Origin: Endozoicomonas gorgoniicola
GTDB lineage: Bacteria; Pseudomonadota; Gammaproteobacteria; Pseudomonadales; Endozoicomonadaceae
NCBI RefSeq assembly: GCF_025562715.2
Contig: NZ_JAPFCC010000001.1
Location: 6,100,001-6,164,000 of the forward strand
Direction of reading: 5' to 3'
DNA: 64,000 nucleotides
Shown here piece by piece: positions 17,159 through 26,200 of this stretch (its first letter is position 1; every line of letters begins with the position of its first letter). Under the pieces are notes generated by a model, which was not told where the DNA came from, ran no database searches, and worked only from the letters and a program-made list of their open reading frames with translations. The position numbers were made by a program, and so were the translations under genes.

Positions 17159-17724
17159 TGGCCAGAATCAACCTGCTGCCCTGGCGGGAACAGCTCAGGG
17201 AAGAACGGAAGAAACGGTTTGTCACTGCACTGGCTATAAGCGCCATGATTGGCGGCGCTGTTATTTTTACTGGCGACATGATGAGCAGGACTTCTGTTGA
17301 TGCTCAGGTCAGTCGTAATCAGTACCTGCAAAGTCATATCAAAAAGCTCGACAAAAGCATTGCTGAACTTAAAGACCTTCGGGAGAAACGTGGGCAATTA
17401 CTGGAGCGTATGAAGGTTATCCAGAGCCTGCAGGGCAACCGGCCCGTTAGTGTACGAGTCTTTGATCAGCTGGTCAGGGTGGTGCCTAAGGGCGTTTATT
17501 TCAAAAAAGTATCTATGAATGGCAGCACGTTGAAACTGGTCGGGATTGCCGAATCTAATAACCAGATATCCGCCCTGATGCGCAATTTTAACAGCTCCGA
17601 CTGGTTTGCCGCTCCTAACCTGACTGCTGTCAGAAAAGTCACCGCTAATGGCGAACGGCAGAACGAATTTGATCTGACCATTCAGCAAATTACTCCGGGC
17701 TCTGATGATGGTGACAGATCATGA
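17158..17724 (+). CDS. pilN: Type IV pilus assembly protein PilN
   Basis: A 188-residue bitopic inner-membrane protein. The conserved cytoplasmic tail MARINLLPWREQ, which docks into PilM, is at the N-terminus. It is followed by a membrane helix (about 22-40), a coiled coil (ISK/ELK-rich, 55-85), and a periplasmic ferredoxin-like domain that pairs with PilO. Starts with ATG overlapping the pilM stop; its own stop overlaps pilO by 4 bases. Length is as expected for the family. Confidence 0.96.
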   Translation: MARINLLPWREQLREERKKRFVTALAISAMIGGAVIFTGDMMSRTSVDAQVSRNQYLQSHIKKLDKSIAELKDLREKRGQLLERMKVIQSLQGNRPVSVRVFDQLVRVVPKGVYFKKVSMNGSTLKLVGIAESNNQISALMRNFNSSDWFAAPNLTAVRKVTANGERQNEFDLTIQQITPGSDDGDRS

Positions 17725-18335
17725 ATATGGGTGAATCACTGAAAAAGCTGAATGAAGTGAATCTGTCGGATCTTGATTTTGAAAATGTGGGTGCCTGGCC
17801 CCTGCCGATACGCATCATTTCCTGCCTGCTGGTTTTGTTACTGGTTATTTTTCTGGGGTATCAGTTTCATTTGAGTGGGCTGCAAACCCAGCTTGACAGG
17901 GAGATAGCCAAGGAGAAGGAGCTTAAAGAGCAGTTCCGGACCAAGGCGTTTCAGTCAGCAAACCTCGGAGCCTATCGGGAGCAGATGCGGCAGATAGAGG
18001 ATTCTTTTGGCAAGCTGGTCAGGCAGTTGCCAAGTGATACAGAAGTACCGGGGTTATTGGAAGACATTACTTTTACCGGTCGGGGAGCGGGTCTGCAGTT
18101 TGAGGCAATTAAACTGGAGCCGGAGATAGCGACGGAATTTTATATTGAATTGCCTATCAGCATTACTGTGAAGGGGAATTACCACGATCTGGGCAGTTTT
18201 GTCAGTGGTGTCGCCAGCCTTCCAAGGATTGTTACCCTGCACGATTTTTCCATTGATCCGTTATCTGGCAGCAATAAACTGAAAATGAATATTCTTGCCA
18301 GAACTTATCGTTATAACGATAGGGAGGCTGAATGA
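17721..18335 (+). CDS. pilO: Type IV pilus assembly protein PilO
   Basis: A 204-residue bitopic protein partner of PilN: short cytoplasmic start, membrane helix at about 28-48 (PLPIRIISCLLVLLLVIF), periplasmic coiled coil (LDREIAKEKELKEQF), then the ferredoxin-like domain (LPSDTEVPGLLEDI onward). PilN and PilO form the periplasmic heterodimer that links PilM to the PilP-PilQ outer part. It overlaps pilN and pilP by 4 bases each, consistent with tight co-translation. Confidence 0.96.
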   Translation: MNMGESLKKLNEVNLSDLDFENVGAWPLPIRIISCLLVLLLVIFLGYQFHLSGLQTQLDREIAKEKELKEQFRTKAFQSANLGAYREQMRQIEDSFGKLVRQLPSDTEVPGLLEDITFTGRGAGLQFEAIKLEPEIATEFYIELPISITVKGNYHDLGSFVSGVASLPRIVTLHDFSIDPLSGSNKLKMNILARTYRYNDREAE

Positions 18336-18856
18336 TGAAGCGTTGGCAATGGGGTTTTCTGGCAGGGGCAATCTTGTCTGTTACGGGATGCGGCGGACAA
18401 TCGGGCAAGACTGATATTGATCAGTACATGCGGGAAATGCGCGCCAGGCCTTCTGGGAAAATTGAGCCTTTGCCTGAATTCAAGCCTTATGAGGCGTTTG
18501 CTTATCAAGCAGCTGGGATGCGCAGCCCCTTTGAGCCACCGGTCATTCTTAGAGCCGGCAATCAACAGATCAACAGTAACGTAAAACCGGATCTGGCCCG
18601 GGAGAAAGGTTTTCTGGAGCAGTTCGACATTGAATCCATTTCTCTGGTGGGTTCAATCAGTAATGAAGGTGGATTATGGGGGCTGGTACGAAGCAGTGAA
18701 GGTGTTCATCGTGTTAAGGAAGGCGATTATCTTGGGCGCAACCACGGACGCATTGATTACATTGATGAACAGGAGCTTCGGATTATAGAGATTATTCCAG
18801 CCGGTAATGATCTCTGGATTGAGCGACCACGGACACTGATTCTTGGTGGCCAGTAA
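18332..18856 (+). CDS. pilP: Type IV pilus lipoprotein PilP
   Basis: A 174-residue inner-membrane lipoprotein. The signal ends in a lipobox-like ILSVTGC, with the lipid-attachment Cys at about 20. A disordered segment including …MRSPFEPP follows, and the C-terminal beta domain that binds PilQ contains SISLVGSISNEGGLWGLV and the HRVKEGDYLG turn. It starts at ATG 18332 or 18335, overlapping pilO. The pilQ gene begins 123 bases downstream, a larger gap than elsewhere in the operon. Confidence 0.95.
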   Translation: MMKRWQWGFLAGAILSVTGCGGQSGKTDIDQYMREMRARPSGKIEPLPEFKPYEAFAYQAAGMRSPFEPPVILRAGNQQINSNVKPDLAREKGFLEQFDIESISLVGSISNEGGLWGLVRSSEGVHRVKEGDYLGRNHGRIDYIDEQELRIIEIIPAGNDLWIERPRTLILGGQ

Positions 18857-18979
18857 CCTGTCAGTTTGAATTTGCCTCATCAAAGGACACAAAGAGGGTA
18901 AGATCCACAAGGAAGCTGGATTTTTCCCGGATAGTGCCGAATAGAACAATAACAGTGAATTCAGGGATGGGGCATTTCG

Positions 18980-21079
18980 ATGAATACAAAGCCCGTTGTG
19001 CAGACTTCGGCAGCCATACTGCTGTTTGTTTTGCTGGCATGGATGCCAACTTCGATCTGGGCCGTTACCCTTAAAAAAATGGATGCAGGCTCCCTGCCTG
19101 GTGGTATGGTTGAGCTGAAGCTGATGTTTGACGGACCTGCCCCACAGGCAAAAGGCTACAGTGTTGACCAGCCACCCAGAATTTCCATCGACTTGCCTTA
19201 TACCCGCAGTTCTCTGGCCAAATACAATGAAATCGGCTTTGATAACGCCCAGAGCGTCACGGTTCTGGAATCGGGCGACCGTACCCGCCTGGTTGTGAAT
19301 CTGCGCAACCCTACCAGTTTTTCCACCAAAAGTGATGGCAATACACTTTATGTTTATCTCGGGAGTGACAGCCAGCAAAGGAGTTACTCCAACGATCAGG
19401 GGTTATCCCCCATGGTGGCCGAATCGGGTGCGCCGATGGCAGAACCCGGTGGCAGAGGAATTACCCATATTGACTTTCAGCGTGGTGAAGAAGGCGAGGG
19501 CAATGTGGTGATTACCCTCGCCAATGCTGATATCCCTATGGACATGAATGAAATGGCCGGGCGCATTCGTCTGGAGTTTCAGGGCAATGTATTGCCCGGA
19601 CGCTTAAGAAACCGTCTGGATGTTATGGATTTTGCTACGCCGGTGAAATATATCGACGCCAAAACCGAAGACGGCAATGCGGTTGTTATTATTGAGCCAA
19701 AGGGCGAGTTCGATTATCTCGCCTATCAGGCTGATAATATTGTGACGGTCAGTGTTAAACCGGCTGCCCAGAAGAATTATAACCGTGGTCGTCGTGGCCT
19801 TTCTTATAAAGGTGACAAGCTTTCCCTGAACTTCCAGGACATCAAGGTGCGGGAAGTATTGCAGCTGATTGCAGATTTCACTGACCTGAACCTTGTGGCT
19901 TCGGATACTGTAACCGGTAATGTGACGTTGAGGTTGCAGAATGTTCCATGGGACCAGGCTCTGGATATTGTGCTCAAGGCCAAAGGGCTGGACAAGCGTC
20001 AGGAGGGCAATGTGCTGACGGTGGCTCCGGCAGAAGAGATTGCTGCCAGAGAGCGTCAGCAGTTGGAGAACGACAAGCAGATTCGTGAGCTGGCACCGGT
20101 CTATACCGATCTGATTCAGATTAACTACGCGGATGCGAGCGAAATTTCTGACGTACTGTCCGGAACCGGTGACGATACCGGTTTGTTGACTGACCGGGGT
20201 TCGGTTCAGGTGGTAGCCAGAACCAACAGCCTGCTGGTGAAGGACACCCAGGAAAAACTGGATGAAATACGGGCACTGATTACCCGACTCGACATTCCGG
20301 TCCGGCAGGTGATGATTGAGGCGCGCATTGTCAATATAAACTCCAATTACTCCCGGGAACTGGGGGTGAAATGGAGTGGTGGTAAAGATTTGACGGCAGG
20401 GCAGTCAAACCGGGCAATAGGTATTGGTGGTAATGGAACTAATGCAGGTTTGGGAAGTGGTGATAGTGATCCGTCAAGTGGTGTAGGTGATAAAGCTTTT
20501 GTTGATTTTGGGTTGACGGGCACCAATGCCACCAGCCTGGCCATTGGCTTTGCTACCAACAGCACCATACTCAACCTGGAACTGTCAGCGATTCTTTCTG
20601 ACGGCGGTGGTGAGGCTGTGTCCCAGCCCAAGGTTATTACTGCTGATAAAACCATGGCCGTTATTAAGGCAGGTAAAGAGATACCTTATGAAGAAAAGAC
20701 CTCAAGTGGTGCCACTTCTGTTGCTTTTAAAGATGCCGTTTTGTCACTGGAGGTAACACCCCAGATTACGCCTGAAGGCAGTATTATTATGGACGTAAAA
20801 GTGACCAACGACTCCGAAGGCGACCCTGCTCCTAATGGGGTGCCAACCATTAATAAAAATGAGGTCAATACCCAGGTGCTGGTGAAAGATGGCGCCACCG
20901 TTGTTTTGGGTGGAGTGTTTACCCAAAGTAAAACCAACACTACTGCAAAAGTGCCATTGCTGGGTGATATTCCTTATGTTGGGGCTTTGTTCAGAAAAAA
21001 GACTAACAAAGATACCAATGCAGAACTGATGATCTTTATTACTCCCCGTATTATTAACGAGAATGTCGCTCTGCGCTGA
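18980..21079 (+). CDS. pilQ: Type IV pilus secretin PilQ
   Basis: A 699-residue outer-membrane secretin through which the pilus exits. It has a signal peptide (about 1-29, ending SIWA), N-terminal AMIN domains for peptidoglycan contact (about 30-240), and the STN/N0 domain starting near LSLNFQDIKVREVLQLI. N1 follows, then the secretin barrel with VPLLGDIPYVGALFRKK near the end and the C-terminal …FITPRIINE. A Gly/Ser/Asn-rich loop (GIGGNGTNAGLGSG region) is inserted at the start of the secretin domain. The operon ends in a perfect terminator at 21102-21137. Confidence 0.96.
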   Translation: MNTKPVVQTSAAILLFVLLAWMPTSIWAVTLKKMDAGSLPGGMVELKLMFDGPAPQAKGYSVDQPPRISIDLPYTRSSLAKYNEIGFDNAQSVTVLESGDRTRLVVNLRNPTSFSTKSDGNTLYVYLGSDSQQRSYSNDQGLSPMVAESGAPMAEPGGRGITHIDFQRGEEGEGNVVITLANADIPMDMNEMAGRIRLEFQGNVLPGRLRNRLDVMDFATPVKYIDAKTEDGNAVVIIEPKGEFDYLAYQADNIVTVSVKPAAQKNYNRGRRGLSYKGDKLSLNFQDIKVREVLQLIADFTDLNLVASDTVTGNVTLRLQNVPWDQALDIVLKAKGLDKRQEGNVLTVAPAEEIAARERQQLENDKQIRELAPVYTDLIQINYADASEISDVLSGTGDDTGLLTDRGSVQVVARTNSLLVKDTQEKLDEIRALITRLDIPVRQVMIEARIVNINSNYSRELGVKWSGGKDLTAGQSNRAIGIGGNGTNAGLGSGDSDPSSGVGDKAFVDFGLTGTNATSLAIGFATNSTILNLELSAILSDGGGEAVSQPKVITADKTMAVIKAGKEIPYEEKTSSGATSVAFKDAVLSLEVTPQITPEGSIIMDVKVTNDSEGDPAPNGVPTINKNEVNTQVLVKDGATVVLGGVFTQSKTNTTAKVPLLGDIPYVGALFRKKTNKDTNAELMIFITPRIINENVALR

Positions 21080-21101
21080 TATCGGGCGAACATTTTCTGA
21101 G

Positions 21102-21137
21102 CGGGAGCACTGTTTGCGAACAGTGCTCCCGTTTTTT
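21102..21137 (+). terminator. Rho-independent terminator of pilMNOPQ
   Basis: Perfect 13-base arms, CGGGAGCACTGTT (21102-21114) and its complement (21119-21131), with a TGCG loop followed by six T. It lies 22 bases after the pilQ stop and separates the pilus operon from aroK. Confidence 0.92.
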
Positions 21138-21204
21138 ATTTGTCAGGCACTCGTACTATGCGCTAGTCTCGCCTACTCATAGGCAGGAGGTCAGGCGACA
21201 AGAC

Positions 21205-21720
21205 ATGCCGTTAACAAATATTTATCTTGTTGGGCCCATGGGGGCTGGAAAAAGTACTCTTGGCAAGATGCTGGCAAAAGAGCTGGGACTGCCATTTTAT
21301 GATTCGGATCACGAGGTTGAAGCTCGTACCGGGGCGAACATACCTTGGATATTCGACGTTGAGGGGGAGAAAGGTTTCCGTCAGCGAGAGCGTCAGGTGA
21401 TTCGGGAATTGTGTGAAGAGCGCGGAATTATTCTTGCGACTGGCGGAGGTGTAGTCACTCAGAAAGAGAATCGTCGACACCTGGGGACCAATGGACTGGT
21501 TGTTTACCTGAAAGCGTCAGTAGACGCACAGCTGGAACGCACGATAAAGGACAAGCAGCGTCCACTGTTGCAAAGACCTGATCGCAGGGCGGTTCTGGAA
21601 AATCTGCTGGAAGAGCGTGAACCGCTGTATGAGGGTTTAGCGGACCTGACTCTGGATACTGAGCGGTATTCTCTCAAATCCCTGATTCATGAAATCATCA
21701 AGACCGTAGAGCAAAGTTGA
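21205..21720 (+). CDS. aroK: Shikimate kinase
   Basis: A 171-residue kinase that phosphorylates shikimate at O3 in chorismate synthesis. The P-loop GPMGAGKS spans residues 10-17. The shikimate-binding DSDHEVE segment and the GGGVV loop at about 79-83 are present, and the lid KQRPLL follows. Length is typical. An AGGAGG ribosome site lies about 12 bases before the ATG. Its stop overlaps the ribosome site of aroB, so the two are coupled, as in many gammaproteobacteria. Confidence 0.96.
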   Translation: MPLTNIYLVGPMGAGKSTLGKMLAKELGLPFYDSDHEVEARTGANIPWIFDVEGEKGFRQRERQVIRELCEERGIILATGGGVVTQKENRRHLGTNGLVVYLKASVDAQLERTIKDKQRPLLQRPDRRAVLENLLEEREPLYEGLADLTLDTERYSLKSLIHEIIKTVEQS

Positions 21721-21725
21721 GGATT

Positions 21726-22811
21726 ATGATGCTTGAATTGACGGTTGATCTTGGCGATCGCAGTTATCCAATATTTATTGGTTCCGGAACACTGTCTGAT
21801 GCTGCAAAGCTGACGCCCTATGTCAGGGCAAAGCAGGTAGCCATAGTGACCAATGAAACGGTTGCACCCCTTTATCTGGACAAACTGAAAGCACTGCTGA
21901 ATGACTTTGATGTTATAGATGTTGTGTTACCAGATGGCGAGGCCTTCAAAAACCTGCAAACTCTGGAAGCTGTTTTTGACGGTTTGTTACAGGCGCGCCA
22001 CAACCGCGCCACGACATTGATTGCCCTGGGCGGAGGGGTTGTTGGTGATATGACTGGCTTTGCCGCAGCCTGTTACCAGCGTGGTGTTGAGTTTATCCAG
22101 ATTCCAACCACTGTGCTGTCGCAGGTGGACTCATCAGTGGGTGGTAAAACCGGCGTTAACCATCCCCTTGGTAAGAATATGATCGGGGCTTTTCATCAGC
22201 CGAACGCTGTCATTATTGATACTGACCTGCTGGCTACCCTGCCTGATCGTGAATTGTCTGCCGGAATAGCGGAAATTATCAAATATGGGTTGATCTGTGA
22301 TTCGGAATTTTTCACCTGGCTGCAGGCGAATATCGCAAAACTGATGGCGCGGGATACGGACGCACTGGTTTACGCCATTCATCGCTCCTGTGCCGACAAG
22401 GCAAACGTTGTGGCAGAAGATGAAAAAGAGTCGGGTATTCGTGCCATTCTGAACCTTGGTCATACTTTTGGTCATGCCATTGAAACGCATCTTGGCTATG
22501 GCGAATGGCTGCATGGTGAAGCGGTGGCTGCCGGTATGGTGATGGCTGCCAGACTCTCCTGTCGTCTGGGTGATATTTCCCGGGAGCAGGTTGAACAGAT
22601 CAAAGCGTTGCTGCAACAGGCGAATCTACCGGTGCTTCCTCCGGAAGGTATGACGCCTGATGATTTTCTCAGCATTATGGCGGTGGATAAAAAGGTTCTG
22701 GACAGCCGCCTGAGGCTGGTGCTGCTGGAGCAGGTGGGCAAAGCGGTGGTGACCAGTGAGTTTGACCGAAGTAAGCTGGATGAAGTGCTGGCTGAGATGT
22801 GTGTCTGTTAG
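21726..22811 (+). CDS. aroB: 3-dehydroquinate synthase
   Basis: About 361 residues; NAD- and zinc-dependent cyclisation of DAHP to 3-dehydroquinate, the second step of the shikimate pathway. Visible motifs are LPDGEAFKNL, the GGGVVGDMTGFAA loop, PTTVLSQVDSSVGGKTGVN, and the metal ligands in EIIKYG, NLGHTFGHA and WLHGEAVAAG. ATG 21726 or 21729 is preferred over the upstream TTG, since AGG at 21720-21722 then serves as the ribosome site. After aroB the expected SPOR/DamX gene of this synteny block is missing. Confidence 0.96.
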   Translation: MMLELTVDLGDRSYPIFIGSGTLSDAAKLTPYVRAKQVAIVTNETVAPLYLDKLKALLNDFDVIDVVLPDGEAFKNLQTLEAVFDGLLQARHNRATTLIALGGGVVGDMTGFAAACYQRGVEFIQIPTTVLSQVDSSVGGKTGVNHPLGKNMIGAFHQPNAVIIDTDLLATLPDRELSAGIAEIIKYGLICDSEFFTWLQANIAKLMARDTDALVYAIHRSCADKANVVAEDEKESGIRAILNLGHTFGHAIETHLGYGEWLHGEAVAAGMVMAARLSCRLGDISREQVEQIKALLQQANLPVLPPEGMTPDDFLSIMAVDKKVLDSRLRLVLLEQVGKAVVTSEFDRSKLDEVLAEMCVC

Positions 22812-23240
22812 TGGTCAGAGGCTGGCGAGTTGAAGGTTGAAAGGCTAAAAAGTTAAAAATTAATACTTATTGTTATTTTTTGGGATTTGTGATCAAAGGG
22901 CTGTCCATGTAAAATGGACGGCCCTTTGTCTTTAAAATGCCATTTAATAATGATTGTAAGGGGCATTTTTACAGGTCAAAGAGAGGGATAACAAACAAAT
23001 AGCTGGTTCGAACTGATGGCTGCTGCTTCAGCAGACAGCTTCTCAATCATAATAATTCATCATTGTCTGCTACCAGGAAAGGTTACCAGCCTCTGCTGTA
23101 AGGTATCGGTCTCATTAAGCGGTGCCGGGTCAAGAGTGGTTTTCGTCAAAAGCGGAAGTGTTTCTCAATCAGCAGTCATCAATTTCAGGAAGACAGCACT
23201 CGAACCCTAGAACAAACGACTGACTGGATAAAGATTGCCT
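22812..23240. other. 429-base intergenic region between aroB and gltB
   Basis: It holds an aroB terminator (22895-22927), an AT-rich stretch before it, and about 300 bases of leader before gltB. A 64-codon frame at 23016-23210 has no recognisable product. In Pseudomonas and relatives a damX-like SPOR gene stands here; no trace of one was seen. Confidence 0.5.
22895..22927 (+). terminator. Terminator hairpin after aroB
   Basis: AAAGGGC-T-GTCCAT (22895-22908) pairs with ATGGAC-G-GCCCTTT (22914-22927), 14 pairs with one G-U, and a short T-rich tail follows. It lies 84 bases past the aroB stop. Confidence 0.7.
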
Positions 23241-26200
23241 ATGAAATCAGGTCTGTATAACCCCGGGGAGTTTCGGGATAACTGCGGTTTTGGCCTTATT
23301 GCCCACATGGAGGGTAACAAAAGCCATGACCTCCTGAACACTGCAATTGAAGCGCTCACCTGCATGACGCACCGGGGGGGGATTGCAGCCGATGGTAAGA
23401 CAGGCGACGGCTGTGGTCTTTTGCTGCAAACCCCAGACTCCTTTTTCCGTACCGTTGCCAGAGAACAGCTTGGCAAGCCTCTGCCAGAACTGTATGCCGT
23501 TGGCATGATTTTCCTGAGCCAGCATAAAGACAAAGCACAAACGGCTCGTCGTCGGATTGAACATGACCTGGCTGATCAGGGGTTGTCGGTTGCAGGCTGG
23601 CGGACAGTGCCGGTCAACAGTCAGTGCCTGGGGCCCATTGCGCTGGAACAGCTGCCTGTTATCGAACAGGTGTTTATTACCGGTGATGCTGATCTGGATG
23701 ATGTGGCTTTCTCAGCCAGGCTGTATATGGCGCGTCGGTTTACCAATATGGCGCTGGAAAACGACGATGACTTTTATATCTGTTCCCTCTCGACCCGCGT
23801 AATCACCTACAAAGGTTTGATGATGCCGGTGGATCTTGCCAACTTCTATGAAGATCTGGGCGACCCACGTTTTGAAACCGCCATCTGCGTGTTCCATCAG
23901 CGTTTTTCTACCAATACCATGCCACGCTGGAAGCTGGCCCAGCCTTTCCGCCTGCTGGCCCACAATGGTGAGATCAACACGATTATGGGGAACCGCAACT
24001 GGGCTCAGGCGCGCCGTAAAAAATTCCAGTCTGAACTGTTGCCGGGGCTGGATCAGATCAGCCCACTGGTTAACCGCACCGGGTCGGACTCTTCGACTCT
24101 GGATAATATGCTGGAGCTGCTGGTGACAGGAGGCGTGGACCTGTACCGGGCGATCCGCATGTTGATTCCACCTGCCTGGCAGAATGTCGACACCATGGCA
24201 CCCGGACTAAGGGCTTTCTATGAATACAACTCCATGCACATGGAACCCTGGGACGGCCCGGCTGGTCTGGTGCTGTCTGATGGCCGAAAAGCTGTATGTG
24301 CCCTGGACCGTAATGGACTGCGCCCCTCCCGCTGGGTGATTACCCGTAACGGCTATCTGACCGTAGCGTCTGAAATTGGCGTTTACGATTACCAACCGGA
24401 AGATGTGGTGGCAAAAGGTCGTGTGGGGCCGGGCGAAGTGCTGGCGATTGATACCCAGACCGGGGAACTGCTGCAGGCGCACGACATTGATGAACAGCTC
24501 AAAGACCGTCAGCCTTACAAACAGTGGTTGAAGAAATACTCTTATCGCATCCGCTCGGATTTCCGTGAAGACGCCCATCGTATCGAACATCTGGATACAC
24601 AAGCCCTGAACGTTCATCAGAAGCTTTTTGGTGTCAGCTTTGAAGAGCGGAATCAGGTGATTCGTCCGCTGGTCGAAAATGGTCAGGAAGCCGTCGGTTC
24701 CATGGGTGACGATACGCCCATGGCGGTACTGTCTGGCCGGGCCCGTTCAGTCTACGACTATTTTCGTCAACAGTTTGCCCAGGTGACCAACCCGCCAATC
24801 GACCCGTTGCGGGAAGCGATTGTTATGTCCCTGGAGACCTGCCTGGGGCGCGAGAAAAATTTGTTCCGGGAATCACCTGAGCTGGCTAACCGGGTTGTCC
24901 TGAAATCTCCGGTTCTGTCCACTACTAAATTCCTGAACCTGATCAACGCCCGCCACCAGATGGACGATCTGGAGGTGGAGCGCATTGACTTGAATTACGA
25001 TCCAGCGGTGGGTCTGAAAGCCGCTATTGAATTCATCTGTGACCAGGCTGAAGCAGCGGTTAATAACGGCAAGGTGGTTATTCACCTGACCGACCGTGAT
25101 ATTGCGGAAGATAAACTGCCTGTTCATGCGGCAATGGCGACGGGTGCCGTCCATCACCGGCTGATTGATAAAGGATTGCGTTCTGATGCTAACCTGTTGG
25201 TAGAAACTGCCACGGCCCGTGATTCTCACCACTTTGCTGTGTTGCTGGGCTTTGGTGCTACCGCTATCTATCCCTACCTTGCCTATGAAATCGTCAACGA
25301 CCAGATTCGTTCTGGCGAAGTGCTGGCTGACCCCCTGGATGCCTATAAGTCCTACCGTAAAGGCATTGACAAAGGTTTGATGAAAATCCTGTCCAAGATG
25401 GGAATCTCCACCGTTGCCTCCTATCGTGCGGCGCAGCTTTTTGAAGCGATAGGTCTGGCGACTGAAGTCGTTGATCTGTGCTTTACAGACGTTCAGAGTC
25501 GTATTGAAGGTGCCGGGTTTGCTGAGTTCCAGCATGAACAGTTGCTGTTGGCAAATGACGCATGGAAAAAACGCAAGCCTATCCAGCAGGGTGGGCTGCT
25601 TAAATATGTACACGACAGTGAATACCACGCTTTTAATCCGGACGTGGTGCAGCAGGCACAGAAAGCCGTTAAAACAGGGGATTACGAAGAGTATCGCCGC
25701 TACTCAAAGCTGGTGAATGAACGTCCGGCAGCGACCCTGCGTGACCTGTTTGCCCTGAAAGAGACAGGACAGTCCATTGACCTTGCCAGGGTTGAGCCTG
25801 TGGGGGACATCGTTAAACGCTTTGACTCGGCGGCAATGAGTCTGGGCGCACTGTCTCCGGAAGCCCATGAAGCGCTGGCACAGGCCATGAACACCCTGGG
25901 AGGCCGCTCAAATTCAGGGGAGGGTGGTGAAGACCCGAACCGTTTTGGCACCAACCGTGTTTCCAAGATTAAACAGATTGCCTCGGGGCGTTTCGGGGTA
26001 ACGCCTCATTATCTGGTCAATGCGGAAGTATTGCAGATCAAGGTAGCACAGGGTGCCAAGCCGGGTGAAGGCGGTCAGTTACCGGGTGGTAAGGTGAATC
26101 GCCTGATTGCCCGTCTACGTCATTCAGTGCCGGGCGTGACCCTGATTTCCCCGCCACCCCATCACGATATTTATTCTATTGAAGACCTGGCGCAGCTGAT

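Noticed and set aside
23016..23210. A 64-codon frame in the aroB-gltB gap as a damX remnant
   Set aside because: No SPOR-like pattern, no ribosome site, and the composition is that of noncoding DNA.
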